A stretch of 64,000 nt of DNA from Austropuccinia psidii (GCA_023105745.1 JALGQZ010000009.1:33160409-33224408); one strand, 5' to 3'; positions 30,104 through 42,430 are shown, counted from the first letter of the stretch. The notes: generated by a model not told the origin, from the sequence alone. Numbers and translations are program-made.

Positions 30104-32009
30104 TGAGAGCCTTGAGGTGTGTTTTACATACCCAAATAGGCCACAATTATCTTAAAAAGAAATTTTGAATTATGCATAACTCATAAGTCATGCATAGATC
30201 CAAAATTCATCATTTTTGATTTCAGAAAAGATGAATAATTTTTTATTGAGTAAGTAAATCCATGGATTTAAGGCCGGATTTGGATTCTACACAAAAATTC
30301 ACCTAGGGTAGCTCCATAGAGTGAATAAGCTCAAATTAACTCTTTGAGGTGGTAAAATGGAAAATACTTCAATACCACATAAAAGATCCGTGAAAATATT
30401 TGTTTTTCTTAATTTCATGCCAAAATAATGGGAATGTGAGAAATCCCATGTTACATATACACTAAGAATAGTGTTATACATGTTTCAAGCACTTAATATC
30501 ATGGTATTCTTACATGGACCTTTGGTAAACCCATAGTGGATATCTCACTTGAAGCTTAAACTTCTATTTTGACGTACAAAATAAGCAAGGAGGACAAAAG
30601 ACATCAAAGAGAGCCAGGGTACCCAGCTTCTGAGGTCTCAGAGGCCTGGACAGCTCCAAAATTTGGATCCATGGCTGATCTTGGCCTAATTGGTAAACTA
30701 AAATCTTTTGGGAACTTGGTTACCATGTTACAACTACTGTAAATCTTAAGAAAATAGCAAATAACCTGCTATTTCGACGTGCCAAGGAGGTAAAAAGCTA
30801 CTTAGACTCCTCTAACCACGTCAATCCTTAATGATTTCCCATGTATAAACCCCAGAAGAATAATTATAGCCCTTTTTGGACTTGAATCTATTGATTTACC
30901 TCATAGCAACCAGTTAAACACTGATATTTACAATTCTGCGTAGAAATGAGGTAAAAACTTCAAAGAATTCATTACAAATACAATTCTTAATGAATCTTTC
31001 TGAAACGTTAAGGACCAATGGAGGACTGTACTATCTATGGTACAACCAAAAAGAATTACAGTTTCACTGGTAAAATTAAAAGTTTTACTTAGAATCCATT
31101 TTTGACTATTCTACGTGAAACACTGAATCTTAAAAAGTTTACAGTAATTACAACCTGTGATGAAATTGGCAATAACATTGATAACTTTTGGAAATCAATG
31201 ATTATTTTGGAATAAAAGAAGATTTACAGATGTTACTCCTTTTATTCTTAACCATATTGGGGTTGGTAGTCACATAAAAGCATCAATTAAGTAATTATGA
31301 TAATCTTACGTGACAATAGATGATGCAATAAATAATCCAAAACGGTTTATTGTTTTCTCACTCACTGGTTTTTCATTTTACTCCAGGCACGCCTCTGTGA
31401 GCTGTTGTTGACTTAAAAGAGGCCTCTTCTTGCTGTTTTTTCCACATCATCATCTTATTCTCATTTAAATCATTATTACCAACAAGTAAGTATTAGTTAT
31501 AGCTATTCTTAAGTCTTTTAAATTTTTCAGAATCAATCAGAAAGATGTGAAATCATAGAATCCAACTTTATATTTTTGTAATACTGTTATAAATTCATTT
31601 TGATCCTTAAAATCCACAATACTACGTCAAATCTCTCTATCTTATCTTTCAATAAGTTCTTTGGAATATTAGTGAGTGATTGAATTTAAATCTTAAAGTT
31701 TTTCTCTAAAATTAGTTTTCCTCAAGGATTACCATTATAATTATTCTTGCCAAAGATAATTATATATTAAAATAATTTTATTATCTTAATAAAAGAAGTT
31801 TTATTATTAAAATCTTCTTGTAATTGATTCTTGTAGACAATTACTGGCTCACTGTTAAAATCACTAGTAGTGTTTAAGACGTGAAAAAAATAATTCTTCA
31901 ATTATTTCATGTGGTTATAATAACATTTTGTTATTATATTTCATAAGAACAGTCATTGTACTGCTGATTAATAGTAATATTATCATCAGTTTCATAGACA
32001 AATCTTACA
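30104..32009 (+). repeat. Solo family-B LTR in A-mid gag-2 (1906 bp)
   Basis: Reads TGAGAGCCTTGAGGTGTG (TGTGAGCC decayed) to CATAGACAAATCTTACA and is flanked by a perfect TSD ATTTT (30099-30103 and 32010-32014). It has no internal region, so it arose by recombination between the LTRs of a former element. A 60-codon minus-strand frame at 30299-30481 recurs in other B LTRs and is treated as conserved LTR DNA. Confidence 0.93.
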
Positions 32010-32880
32010 ATTTTATTGCCAAAAGAATTATCATTATTGGAAGTTTTAATTCTTCTGAAAAGTTTTCAAAACACATAAGTGTTTCATTAATTTGGCACAG
32101 ACTCAAGCTGTTTGTTTTGATGTTGTTACAAATGGTTTCATTTTTATCAGAAAAATGTTTTTTCAAATCATTTATAGCTTCATACAGCTCTGGGATGGAA
32201 TCAAATATGTCAAAAATCATTTCTGGAATCTTAATCTGGCTTCCTCCTTCTTCTGTAATTCCATCATGGTTCTGGCCATCTGAAAGACATTTTCCATGGC
32301 ATCCTGCTGAATCCTTTGAATCCTGTATCCCTGGCTGTAAGGCTTTGGGGCTGGTGCCTTCCCTTTGCCCTTTTTTTGAGCTTGTGGCTGCTTTATCACA
32401 TTGGAATTGCTGCTGCTGGCCACTGGGGCTGGTCTTGGCACTTTCTTTGGTGGTGGAGGGTTGTTTTTCCTCCATTCTGCTGTTAAAAGCATCATATTCT
32501 TCTTTTCCATCAATGGATGCCATCCATTGAGTAACTTGCAAGTGTTGGGATGACCCAGGAATTTTCTTACAGTCAGGTATTAGTTCATGCAGTTTTTCCA
32601 CAGATCTGCAAGGATATGGTACTCTTTGTGCTGCAGTGCATTGTTGTAAGCCTTCTGGCTGGCTTTGTAAATGTCGACTGAGGCTTCTTGTGGCAGTGTC
32701 AGCTCTTTTTGAAGGTAAAATAGTGCCATCTGCTTCAGAATTAAACAATTTATTGTTGTGGAAGTCTTTTACGAACCCTTGTCCTTCTGTATCTGATTGT
32801 CCTCTGCCATAATCACGTCTATGACCGTTTTGGGAACTGCTTGAGGGCTTATAGCTGCCTCCTGAGCTGGTTGAAGGCAT
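32010..32880 (-). CDS. gag: A-mid overlapping gag frames (exons 2-3 of gag-1; intronic-ATG frame into gag-2)
   Basis: From ATG 32878-32880 (in intron 1, just before acceptor ACCAG) the frame is open for about 290 codons: MPSTSSGGSYKPSSSS, through gag-1 in another register, then IFDIFDSIPELYEAINDLKK of gag-2, and into the solo LTR. In the gag-1 register, 32217-32513 shows NMMLLTAEWRKNNPPPPKK and MARTMMELQKKEEARL, ending TGA in an ATGA overlap with the gag-2 ATG. The donor of intron 1 is damaged (GAAAGT for GTAAGT), so this copy could no longer splice normally. Confidence 0.65.
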
Positions 32881-32910
32881 TTTTTATGATTAAAAAGGTT
32901 GAAAAATAGT

Positions 32911-33073
32911 AATTTTATGTCAAAAACTTTCTATTTGCCAGATGTTTAGCTTTCTGAAGAGTACTACTGATATCCAAGTTGATCAATGCAGAAGAAATTG
33001 GCTCTTGTTGGTTATTCGGAGTTATAATAACAGGGCTATTATGGTCAGAAATCACAGTGCTTGCAGGAATAAT
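32911..33073 (-). pseudogene. gag: A-mid gag-1 leader exon, 3' part
   Basis: Homologous to the A-inner leader (ISSTLQKAKHLANRKFLT-like end). It is cut at 33073 by the solo LTR; ATAAT at 33069-33073 is the target copy. The 5' part is at 34995-35070. Confidence 0.7.
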
Positions 33074-34994
33074 TGTAAGATGTGACTATGAAACTGGTGA
33101 TAATATTACTATTAATCAACAGTACTATGTCTGTTCTTATGAAATATAATAATAAAATATTATTATAACCACAATTAAATAATTAAAAAATTATTTCTTT
33201 CACGTGTTAAGCACTACTAGTTATTTTAACGGTGAGCAGTAATTGTCTACTAGAATCAATTACAAGAAGAATTTAATAATAAAAACTTCTTTATTAAAAT
33301 AATAAAATTATTTTAATATATAATTATCTTTTACAAGAATAATTAGAAAGATAATTCTTGAAGAAAACTATTACTAGAGAAAAACTTTAAGAATTAAGAA
33401 TAAATGACTCACTAATACTCCAAAGAACTTATTGATAGATAAGAGTAGAGAAATTTGACGTGGAATTGTGGATTTAAGGGATCAAAAGGATTTATAACAG
33501 TATTAAAACAATATATAGTTGGATTCTATGATTTCACGTCTTTCTGGATGATTTTGAAAGATTTAAAACACTTAAGAATAGCTTTAACTAATACTTACTT
33601 GTTGGTAATAATGATTTAATAAATTGATAAGATGATGATACAGAAAAAACAGCAAGAAGAGGCTTCTTTTAAGTCAACAACAGCTAACAGAGGCGTGCCA
33701 TGGAGCAAACTGAAAAACCAGTGAGTGAGAAAACAATAAACCCTTTTGGATTAATGATTGCATTACCTGTTGTCACGTAAGATTATCATAATTACTTAAT
33801 TGATGCTTTTACGTGACTACCAACCCCAATATGGTTAGGAATAAAAGGAGTAACATCTGTAAATCTTCTTTTATTCTAAAATAATCATTGATTTCTCAAA
33901 GTTATCAATGCTATTGCCAATTTCATCACAGGTTGTAATTACTGTGAATTTTTGAAGATTCAGTGTTTCACGTAGAATGGTCAAAAATGGACTGTAAGTA
34001 AAACTTTTAATTTTACTAGCAAAACAATAATTCTTTTTGGTTGTACCATAGATAATACAGTTCTTCATTGGTCCTGAAAGTTTCAGAAGGATTCATTAAG
34101 AATTGTATTTTTAATGAATTTTTGAAGTTTTTACCTCATTTCTACGTAGAATTGCAAATAGCAGCATTTTGCTGGTTGCTATGAGGTAAATCAATGAATA
34201 TGGATCCCAAAAGGGTTTAATTACTCTTTTAGGGTCTAGTCATGGAAAGTCATCAAGAATTGACGTGGTTACAGGAGTCTCAGTAACTCATTACCTCCTT
34301 GGCACGTCAAAATAGCAGGTTATTTGCTATTTTTCTTATGATTACAGTAGGTGTAACTTGGTAACCAAGTTCCCAAAGAGTTTTAGTTTACCAATTGGGC
34401 CAAGATGAGCCATGGATCCATGCTCTGGAGCTATCCACGCCTCTGAGGCCTCAGAAGTTAGGTACCCTGGCTCTCTTTGATGTCTTTTGTCCCCCTTGCC
34501 TAATTTTTACGTCAAAATAGTAGTTTAAGCTTAAAGTGAGATATCCACTATGGGTGTACCAAAGGTCCATGTAAGAATACCAGGATATTAAGTGCTCAAA
34601 ACATGCATAACACTATTCTTAGTGTATATGTAACATGGGATTTCTTACTTTCCCATTATTTTGGCTAAAAATCAAGAAAAACGAAAATTTTCACGGATCT
34701 TTTATGTGGTATTAATGATGTGGTATTGAAGTATTTTCCATTTTACCACCTCAAATACTTAAATTGAGCTTATTCACTCTATGGAGCTACCCTAGGTGAA
34801 TTTTTGTGTAGAATCCAAATCTGGTCTTAAATCCATGGATTTACTTACTCAATAAAACATTATTCATCTTTTCTGAAATTGAAAATGATGAATTTTGGAT
34901 ATATGCATGACTTATGAGTTTTGCATAATTCAAAATTTCTTTTTAAGATAATTGTGGCCTATTTGGGTATGTAAAATATACCTCAAGGCTCACA
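33074..34994 (-). repeat. Solo family-B LTR in A-mid leader exon (1921 bp)
   Basis: Reads TGTAAGATGTGACTATG to CCTCAAGGCTCACA on plus, so its own orientation is minus. A perfect TSD ATAAT flanks it (33069-33073 and 34995-34999). The disrupted leader frame reads on across it. Confidence 0.93.
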
Positions 34995-35075
34995 ATAATG
35001 CTAGTAACTGTGGAGGCTGTTTCAATATTTTCTTGTCTTCCCACATTTTCAGACACTAGAGTTAATGAAAAAAGC
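34995..35075 (-). pseudogene. gag: A-mid gag-1 leader exon, 5' part
   Basis: Homologous to the beginning of the A-inner and A-outer leader frames (SENVGRQENIETAST-like). It starts after TTG with no ATG visible. Confidence 0.65.
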
Positions 35076-35258
35076 CAATTAATTAAAAAAAGGTCTTTCA
35101 AAAGAGAAATAAAAAATAAAGCCTCACTTATAATTATAAAAAGAAGTTATTTTTCAAGGATTTTTTGAATTGTAAGTATTTTTTATATATTTTTAAATTT
35201 TTCAATATAAGAAAAAAGATTAAAAAAGAGGTAAAAAATTATGTCACAGGTAAAATAT

Positions 35259-35274
35259 GACGGCTGGGCCCCCA
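35259..35274 (-). promoter_or_regulatory. Primer-binding site of A-mid
   Basis: TGGGGGCCCAGCCGTC on minus, 2 nt from the LTR; one base differs from A-inner. Confidence 0.75.
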
Positions 35275-35276
35275 AA

Positions 35277-37079
35277 TGTAAGGTGTGGATATGGAACTTT
35301 GATAAAATATCAAGTACTTTTCCTGTCCTCAAAATTTTTATAAGGTAAAATCATTTGAAAATAGTATGAAATAGTATTTTGAAAGAGAAAACACACCAAT
35401 TCTATTGCTTTGAACTTTTCAAGTATAAAACAATAATATGATGAAAATTTATTGTTTTATCAACAATAAAGATTGATGCAAAAATACTCTACAAGAGATA
35501 TTTGAGGCCACAAAAGAAATTTCTTCAAGAGCAATTTCAATTTTAATTAGTTGAGCAAAGAACTGCAAGGAATTGATTAAAGAAAAAATTCTTTGAAAAG
35601 ATATTCAAAGAGAAATCATGCCCAAAAGTGACCAGAGTGAATTTGGAAACAAAGTGACAAAGTTAACAGTGATGAAAGATGCTTTAATTCACTTTTGGGG
35701 TGGTTCAGGGGTGAAAATGATTATAAGAGTTACAAAAAGGTTAAAAATGTTTAAAAAAGGCTGGTTGGAATCTTTTATTGATTGGTTTAACAGTGTTTCA
35801 ACTAATTATAAAAGGAAAAGATTCTAACATGAAGGGAAAAGTGGGACAAAGAAGACATTCTTTTATAGCCATCAATTTTCTTACTCCAAAAGGAAAATTT
35901 ACTCTTGTCAGTCGTGAAAAACAGTCTGACAACAGAAAAGCCAATTATCGCATCATTGAGCCCTGTTTTGGACCAAAAAAGGGCTGCTTTAAGCCATTTT
36001 TTGCTATTTTTAGGCATTTTAGACCCTTAAATCAGCCATTACTATAGCAATACCTGGTCTAGAGCCTTCAAAACAGGTCAGAATTTTTTTAAAAGGGGTA
36101 GAACCCAGTTAAAACTGTTTTTACTAAAATTGTTTTAACTTAAGGGTAGCTTTACCCTCTTGGCAGAAGTTACAACTACCCTGGTTGGTATCAAAACCTC
36201 ATTATCAATTGAGTCACAGACCCTGTGACTCAATGCCAGGCCAAAAGTGATGAACCTTTGCGTGTATTTTGACATCTCACGCCAGTCAGAAAGTAATTTG
36301 GGGGTCTAGCTCCCCCTCAGGGCTAGAGTGTCTTTCCCCCCCATAGTTAATCTTTCCAATTTATTTTTTTCTTTAATTCCTCATCATGTAATACAATTAT
36401 AATTTACACATGTAATTAAATTGAGTTTTTAATTACACATCTGTAATAATTGATACCTCATATGTAAATTAAAGTTCACTTATGTAATACACGTGCACAT
36501 TTTGACATTTCAATTGAATTCAATTGAAAATACTTCAATTCCTCATAACTTCTAAACTAAACACAACACCTCAATTTTAACACAAAAATTGATGGTTAAC
36601 ACCACTTGTGGTGTGAATTGAATTAAGGCTTTGAGAATTTTCATACTTTTGTACAAAAAATAACAAAAACTTAACTTAAGCTTATTTAGAGTTGAGCTAC
36701 AGAAATTTCATTCAGAGGTGACCCCAATTTATTTTTTATGAGGAATCCAATGGTGTGATAATTGTTTTATGTTTATTTATTGGATAAAAAGCTATAATAT
36801 ATTTTATATAACTTTTTACCAAAAATATTTTAATTTCACAATTTCTATTAAGAATTCATTTTTACTTAATTTTTACAAGTAAAAATCTAATTTCATAATT
36901 TTAAATTTTATTGTAATTTTATTTTTCAATTATAATTGAATTTTGATTTTTAAATATAAATTTGCATTTTTATTTCAATTTTTATTTTTATAATATAAAC
37001 AAATTAATTTATTTATATTTGTATCTTAAGTTATCATTTGTGGTCTTTTGGGTATATGAAAATACCTCCAAGGCTCACA
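35277..37079 (-). repeat. 5' LTR of A-mid (1803 bp)
   Basis: TGTAAGGTGTGGATATGG to CCAAGGCTCACA on plus, followed by ATCAT (37080-37084). It holds the reverse TATA box (35860-35868) and the TTGTCAG inverted repeat (about 35908-35937). Confidence 0.92.
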
Positions 37080-37084
37080 ATCAT

Positions 37085-38163
37085 TGAACCCTGGTTTAGA
37101 CCAAAAAAGGGCTGGTTTTAGCCATTTTAGACCCTTAAATCAGCCATTTCTATAGTAATACCTGGCCTAGAGCCTTCAAAACATGTCAGAATGAGTGTAA
37201 AAGACCTAGAAACCAGTTGAAACTTTTTTTACTTAGATTGTTTTATCTTAAGGGTAGTTTTCCCCTCTTGGCAACAGTTAAAACTACCCTCTTTGGTATC
37301 AAAACCTCATCATCAATTTAGTCACAGACCCTGTGACTCAATTCCAGGCCAAAAGTGATGAACATTTTCATGGATTTTTACATCTCACACCGGTCAGAAA
37401 GCATTTTGGCAGTCTGGCTCCCCCTTAGAGCTAGAGTTCCTTTCCCCCACCAAATTTATTTTTTCTTTTAATTCCCCATCATGTATTATACTTACAATTT
37501 ACATTTGTAATTCAATTGAGTTTTACAGTACACTACTGTAATCATTGACACCTCATATGTAAATCAAAGTTCACTTATGTAATACATGCGCACATTTCAA
37601 CATTTCAATTGAAAATACTTCAATTCCTCATAAGTTCTAAAATATACACAACACCTCAATTTTAACACAAAATTGATGATTAACACTACATGTGATGTGG
37701 ATTAAATTAAGGTTTTGAGGATTCTCACCTTTTACACAGAAAACACAAAAAACTTAATTTAAGCTTATTTGGAGTTGAGTTACAAAGATTTCACTCAGAG
37801 TTGACCCCACCTAATCTTTTATAAGGAATCCAATGGTGAAATAAATTTTATATGTTTATTTGTTAAGCAAAAGGCTATGATCAAATTTATTTAACTTTTT
37901 TCCAAAATAATTTTATTTTGGTTAATTTTGTTAAAAATTCATTTTTACTTAATTTTTTCAAGTAAAAATGTGGTTTCACAATTTTCAAATTTAATGCTTT
38001 TTTATTTTTAAATGATAATTAAAATTTTTATTATGTATATAAATTCATATTTATATTTCAATTTTCATGTCAATAATATAAATAAATTTATTTTATTTAT
38101 GTTTGTATATTAATTTTTTGTTTGTGGTCTTTTGGGTATATGAAAATACCTCCAAGGCTCACA
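37085..38163 (-). repeat. 5' LTR of A-outer, second part
   Basis: It resumes at tgaaccctggtttagacc, exactly where 3873-4562 stopped, and ends aatacctccaaggctcaca. The flank beyond is B-plus. Confidence 0.87.
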
Positions 38164-38191
38164 AATCTTTTCATTTCTTAGTTCTCAAATT

Positions 38192-38883
38192 ATGACTACC
38201 AGAAGAGGCTCCCAATACTCCATCCAATCAGATGGAGCTGGACTCAGAGGTAGAATCCATCCCTCCAAAGGGAAAAAGGGGCAATATCCCCAGTGGAACA
38301 GAATCCACACAAGGAAGTGCCTTTTCCCAAAGGCAAGTCCCAGAAATGCCCATGATATCCAAACCAGAGTTAGAACTAAATATGAGTAACCAAAACAGGT
38401 ACCAATCACATTCAGAGGGCTCAGATAGAAATCTGCATGAGCCAGTAAAAGCAGTACTACACAGTGTATAAGGACAAGAACTGGGAAATCTTGCCACAAA
38501 TACACAAAGGAGTGATGAACTCCTGGCACATCCTCAAAAGGTTCCTCAAAGAGGAGGAAATAGTGAGATACTCCAATGGATGGAATCCACTATCATTCAA
38601 ACCTCAAATCAAAGAGATCAAGGAATACCATGCCAAAAGGAAGGGGGCAACCAAGGAAGAAGCCCCAGTAGCTTCTACCAGCAAGCCCCAAGCCAACCCA
38701 CTTCTCCAAGAAGGGAATAATAACAAGAAAAAGAACTGGAGAAAACCATATTCCCCAAGTTACAGTATTCCAAAAATCCAAAAAGATTGCATGGACAACG
38801 TCTTCAACATGGCCAGAACCTTGATGGAATTTAAGGACAAGGAGGAGAAAAGAATGAGACAACCTCATTTCCCAAAGAAATAA
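38192..38883 (+). pseudogene. gag: B-plus gag-1
   Basis: ATG 38192 lies in the intron just before acceptor ACCAG (38198-38202), as in other copies. The spliced frame continues as NQMELDSEVESIPPKGKR to 38471; the frame then shifts and continues from 38464 with NWEILPQIHKGVMNSWHILK, RYSNGWNPLSFK and the conserved DNVFNMARTLMEFKDKEEKR, ending at 38881-38883. Homologous to gag-1 of A and C. The leader exon is left of A-outer, beyond the window. Confidence 0.7.
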
Positions 38884-40200
38884 CCTTGTCCCCAGATGTT
38901 TTAAATACTTTAACATAAATTAAAAATACTATATTACCTCTAAAAGAAATTAAAAATATTTTATTATCATTGCAATAAATAAACAATAATTTATCTTATT
39001 TAACGAAAATTGCTGTAAAAAACAAAAAAGAAATTGACAACATTAAATTTATGGTGGAATATAAAAACCAAAACTTTTAATTTACAATACTCAGATATTA
39101 ATACAAGGACAACAGGAATTGTATAAGTACATAAAATATATCAAGGATAAAACTTTGACAATCAATTGTAATGTGAGTATTGATAAGCTTACAGAAAAAT
39201 TGAACAAATTAAGTATTTCTGTAGAAAAATTTGAAGAAAAGACTTCATCACACCAAAAATTACTTTTAGACCATGTGGAAAAAGTTATGAAGCAAGAACA
39301 CATCTGAAAGATGATATTCAAAACAAAATAAGGCTTATTACTGAAAAAATGGATAAAATTAATGAGGCTAACTCAAATATGCCAAAGTTATCAACACCAT
39401 TTTCTCACATAAGAAGCCCTGTTGAACCAAAAGAGGAATTAACAAATAAATTCATTACAGACTTGAGTCACCAAGACAATAACCAAGTCTTAATGAAGGA
39501 AGCATCTCAATTAAAAGAATGGCCAACATTTACAGGCAAAGGTAAATATGACCATATGTCATTTATTAAAACAATTTACATGCTAAAAGAAGATTATGCA
39601 ATACCAGATGAATTGATCACTGCCAGATTACACTCACTATTTGAGAAATCTGCAAAAAGATGGTATTATGGTATAAGGCAAACAAAAGGAAAAATACCTG
39701 GTCTTGGTGGAAACAAGAAATAATCACCAAGTGGGCTAATGATGCCTGGAGGTAAAAAATATAAAATGCATTTGAAAACTCCTTCTTTGACCCAGACAAA
39801 CATAAACCTTTGAATTGGTTCTTAAAAAAAGTTGAAAGATTAAATGCACTGTACCCAGAAATGTCACAAGAAATGGTACACATAAAAATAATCAAGAAGT
39901 ATGGAGGAGAATTGGAACATTCCCTGAGAAGCAGGTGCATAAAACCATGCTCCACAGAATAGTATATCAATGCACTAGAAGACATTGTGACAAGGACATA
40001 AATTGGCAGAACTTGGAAAAGATTGGACACCAAAAGTCCAAATAAGCCATTTATCAAAAAGGATAAACCATAAGAAGCTTTCAATCCCAATACAACCAAC
40101 AGTAATGAGCAAATAAAATGCCCCCCAAATGTGGAGGTATTGGACACTTAGCCAATAATGGCCTTTAAAAAGCAAAAATAAATGAAATTATCGAAACAGA
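38884..40200 (+). pseudogene. gag: B-plus gag-2, capsid and damaged knuckle
   Basis: The N-terminal helical part (39119-39307: KLTEKLNKLSISVEKFEEK) and 39349-39723 (NSNMPKLSTPFSH, LKEWPTFTGKGKYDHMSFI, RLHSLFEKSAKRWYYG) are in different frames. The capsid end is broken by shifts to 40010. Near 40110-40150 remnants of a knuckle (C..CGGIGHLANN) carry an extra C and Gly in place of the last Cys. Shows the Trp (KEWP) that the two A copies have lost. Confidence 0.75.
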
Positions 40201-40399
40201 GGACCACAATGATAAAGAAGAAGAATCTGATTATGAAAGGGACAATGAAAAATCAGAAAATTCTGAAAGTGATGAAATTAATACAACAAATGCACAAATT
40301 AATAATATTGATATAATTTATGAAGTACTGGATGTTAACTCAAACTTACCACAAGTTGGGACATCTGACAAAAACCTGACAAATATACAAGATGCCAAA

Positions 40400-40800
40400 A
40401 TGTACAGAACCAAACCAGCAAAAGGAATGGGATATACAGCTGGCAAATCACGTATAAGTACTTTCATGGTGGAAAATCAAGGGGCAAAAGTGAATTTAGA
40501 TACAGGAGAATATTGTACCTGTTTTGGTAAACGTTATTTGAAAACAATTGTACCAGATTGAGAAGAAAAACCTATACCAATACAAGGAGTCAGATTTAGT
40601 ATTGCAAGTGAAAGCATGAAGCCCCTTGGAATAATTGACTTAACACTCACTTTTCCTCATCCTTCACAATGTATTATATTGAAAGTAGGATTTGTAGTAA
40701 TGGATAACTGCACTATTAACCATTTTATACTTGGAAATGACTACTTGACAATTTATGGCATAGATATTTTACCATAGGAGATAATAAAAGACAAAAATTT
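40400..40800 (+). pseudogene. pol: B-plus protease
   Basis: KPAKGMGYTAGKS, VNLDTGEYCTCFGKRYL (DTG present, Ala changed to Glu), a stop after VPD, FSIASESMKPLG-like and CTINHFILGNDYLTIYGID. About 15 nt are missing after YGID compared with other copies. Non-functional aspartic protease. Confidence 0.75.
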
Positions 40801-41640
40801 GGCTTCTTAAACAACAAAAAACAAATTACAGTTGTCAAAAATGAAGAAAAAAGCCCGGAAATAAATTTTTTCATAACTGAAAAGCTAAAAGAGGCAGAAT
40901 TAAATCATGAATTGACTGTAGAGATGAAATAAAAATTGATTGAACTCTTATTCAAATATAAAAATGCCTTTGCAACTGACGAAGAACCACTAGGTGCCAT
41001 AATTGGACATGAGGTAGACATAATCCTTAATGTAGAAAAAACCTTATCCACCTCTATTAAAAAGACCAGCTTATCCAGCCAGCCCAAGAGCTAGAGAAGC
41101 TTTAGAGGTACACATTAAAGAACTAATGGACCTTGGAGTATTAAGGAAAGTAGGACACAATGAACAGGTAGAGGTGACTACACCTGTCATTATAACCTGG
41201 CATAATGGAAAATCAAGGATGGTGGTGGACTTTAGAGCTCTAAACACCTATACTATCCCTGACAGATATCCAATACCCAGAATCCATGCAACATTAACAC
41301 AATTATCTCGGGCTAAGCTTATTACAGCCATGGATGCTCCAAAGGGTTTTCACCAAAATTTCTTAACAGACAATGCCAAGAAACTACTAAGGATAATAGT
41401 CCACTGTGGAATCTTTGAATATCTCAGAATGCCATTTGGTATAAAAAATGCACCATCCCATTACCAAAGGATGATGAATACCATATCTCCTTAATAATTA
41501 ACAGAAGGATGGCTGATTATTTATATTGATTTTATCATAATTTTCTTAGAAGCTTGGGACAGTCACCTATCAAGACTAGAAAGAGTCTTGCAACAAATAG
41601 TCCAAGTAAACATGAAAATATCTCTGAAAAAGTGTCATCT
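40800..41640 (+). pseudogene. pol: B-plus RT with altered catalytic motif
   Basis: Linker, then RPAYPASPRAREALE-like, MDLGVLRKVGHNEQVEVTT (41126 onwards), [35 protein letters not shown]. The catalytic motif reads YIDF (41522-41533) where YIDD is required, so polymerase activity is lost. Stops occur near 41495. The pol frame is otherwise constant (frame 2). Confidence 0.85.
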
Positions 41641-42430
41641 TGAATACAGTGAACTGAAAGCACTAGGAAATGTTGTATCTGGACTAAGCTTCGGCATAGA
41701 AAAAAACAAAGTAGCAGCAGTAAAATTTAAGCCAATTCCCCAAACAAAGGAAGAAATGCAATCATTTCTAGGATTTTCTGGTTATTACAGACAACATATA
41801 AAAGATTTTGCAGGAATTTCTATGTCATTGTATAAGCTCTGTGACCAACAGAGAGTCTATGAAATGACTGAAGAATGAGTTAAGGCATATGAAGAATTGA
41901 AAAATTCCTTAACAAATTCCCCATTTCTTCTAATTCCAGATTGGGAGCTACCCTTTAAGATATACATTTATGTTTGTGGAGAAGGACTAGGTACTGCACT
42001 ACACCAGACACAAATCATCAATGACAAACCTGTTGAAGGACCAATTTTCTTCATTTCAAGAAAAATAAAGCCAACAGAAGCAAGGTATGGAGCAAGACAA
42101 ATGGAATGCCTATTCTTAGTGTTGGCTTTAGAAAAATTACACTATTATTTGGATAGAACAGTGTCTGATTTAATGACAGATTGAAATGCAGTAAAATATT
42201 TACATAACATGAAAACCCCAAATAGACATATGTTGGGATGGCAAATTGCCATCCATGAATATAGAGGAAATATGACTATAGTTCATAAATCTGGTAATAT
42301 TCATAAAAATGAAGATGGTCTTAGCAGATGGGCTGTGGCAAATACACCTGAAAATCCAGCATGGGTACCACAGCAAGATGACCATATAGAAGGCATATGT
42401 GTAACAGATATAGGCACAGAATTCTTTGAC
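41640..42430 (+). pseudogene. pol: B-plus RT connection and RNase H
   Basis: [32 protein letters not shown], then [17 protein letters not shown] (Asp of YIDA changed to Tyr), [19 protein letters not shown], a TGA at 42182-42184 where relatives have [19 protein letters not shown] and [12 protein letters not shown]. Same frame throughout, broken by nonsense codons. Confidence 0.85.

Larger units (their letters stand above)
4563..37079 (-). mobile_element. A-mid: family-A element with both LTRs, interrupted by C and two solo LTRs
   Basis: The 3' LTR is 4563-6221 plus 24886-25029; the 5' LTR is 35277-37079. The TSD is ATCAT on both sides (4558-4562 and 37080-37084). The two parts of the 3' LTR sum to exactly the 1803 bp of the 5' LTR, which confirms the reconstruction. 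The internal region (25030-35276) holds PPT, pol, gag and PBS on minus, and is cut by solo LTRs at 30104-32009 and 33074-34994. By eye its LTRs differ at roughly a tenth of positions in the first 200 nt, clearly more than the C LTR pair. Pol has several frameshifts, so the element is dead. Confidence 0.88.
2305..38163 (-). mobile_element. A-outer: partial family-A element, split by later insertions
   Basis: Internal sequence 2305-3872 (gag-2 and gag-1 on minus, then PBS) is followed by its 5' LTR. The LTR stops at 4562 at ...catcat and resumes at 37085 after the repeated ATCAT, ending at 38163 with CTCACA. The two pieces (690 and 1079 bp) together make one 1.77-kb LTR. Everything from 4563 to 37079 is a later insertion. 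The left part was cut by D-left at 2304. The element itself lies in B-plus: the flank from 38164 is the 3' end of the B-plus gag intron, and 38164-38168 (aatct) would be the right TSD. The left TSD is outside the window. Confidence 0.8.

Noticed and set aside
30299..30481. Recurring 60-codon frame in B LTRs (also 43594-43779 and 60619-60801)
   Set aside because: It is antisense to the element, of variable length and ends; conserved because the LTR DNA is. No homology recognised.
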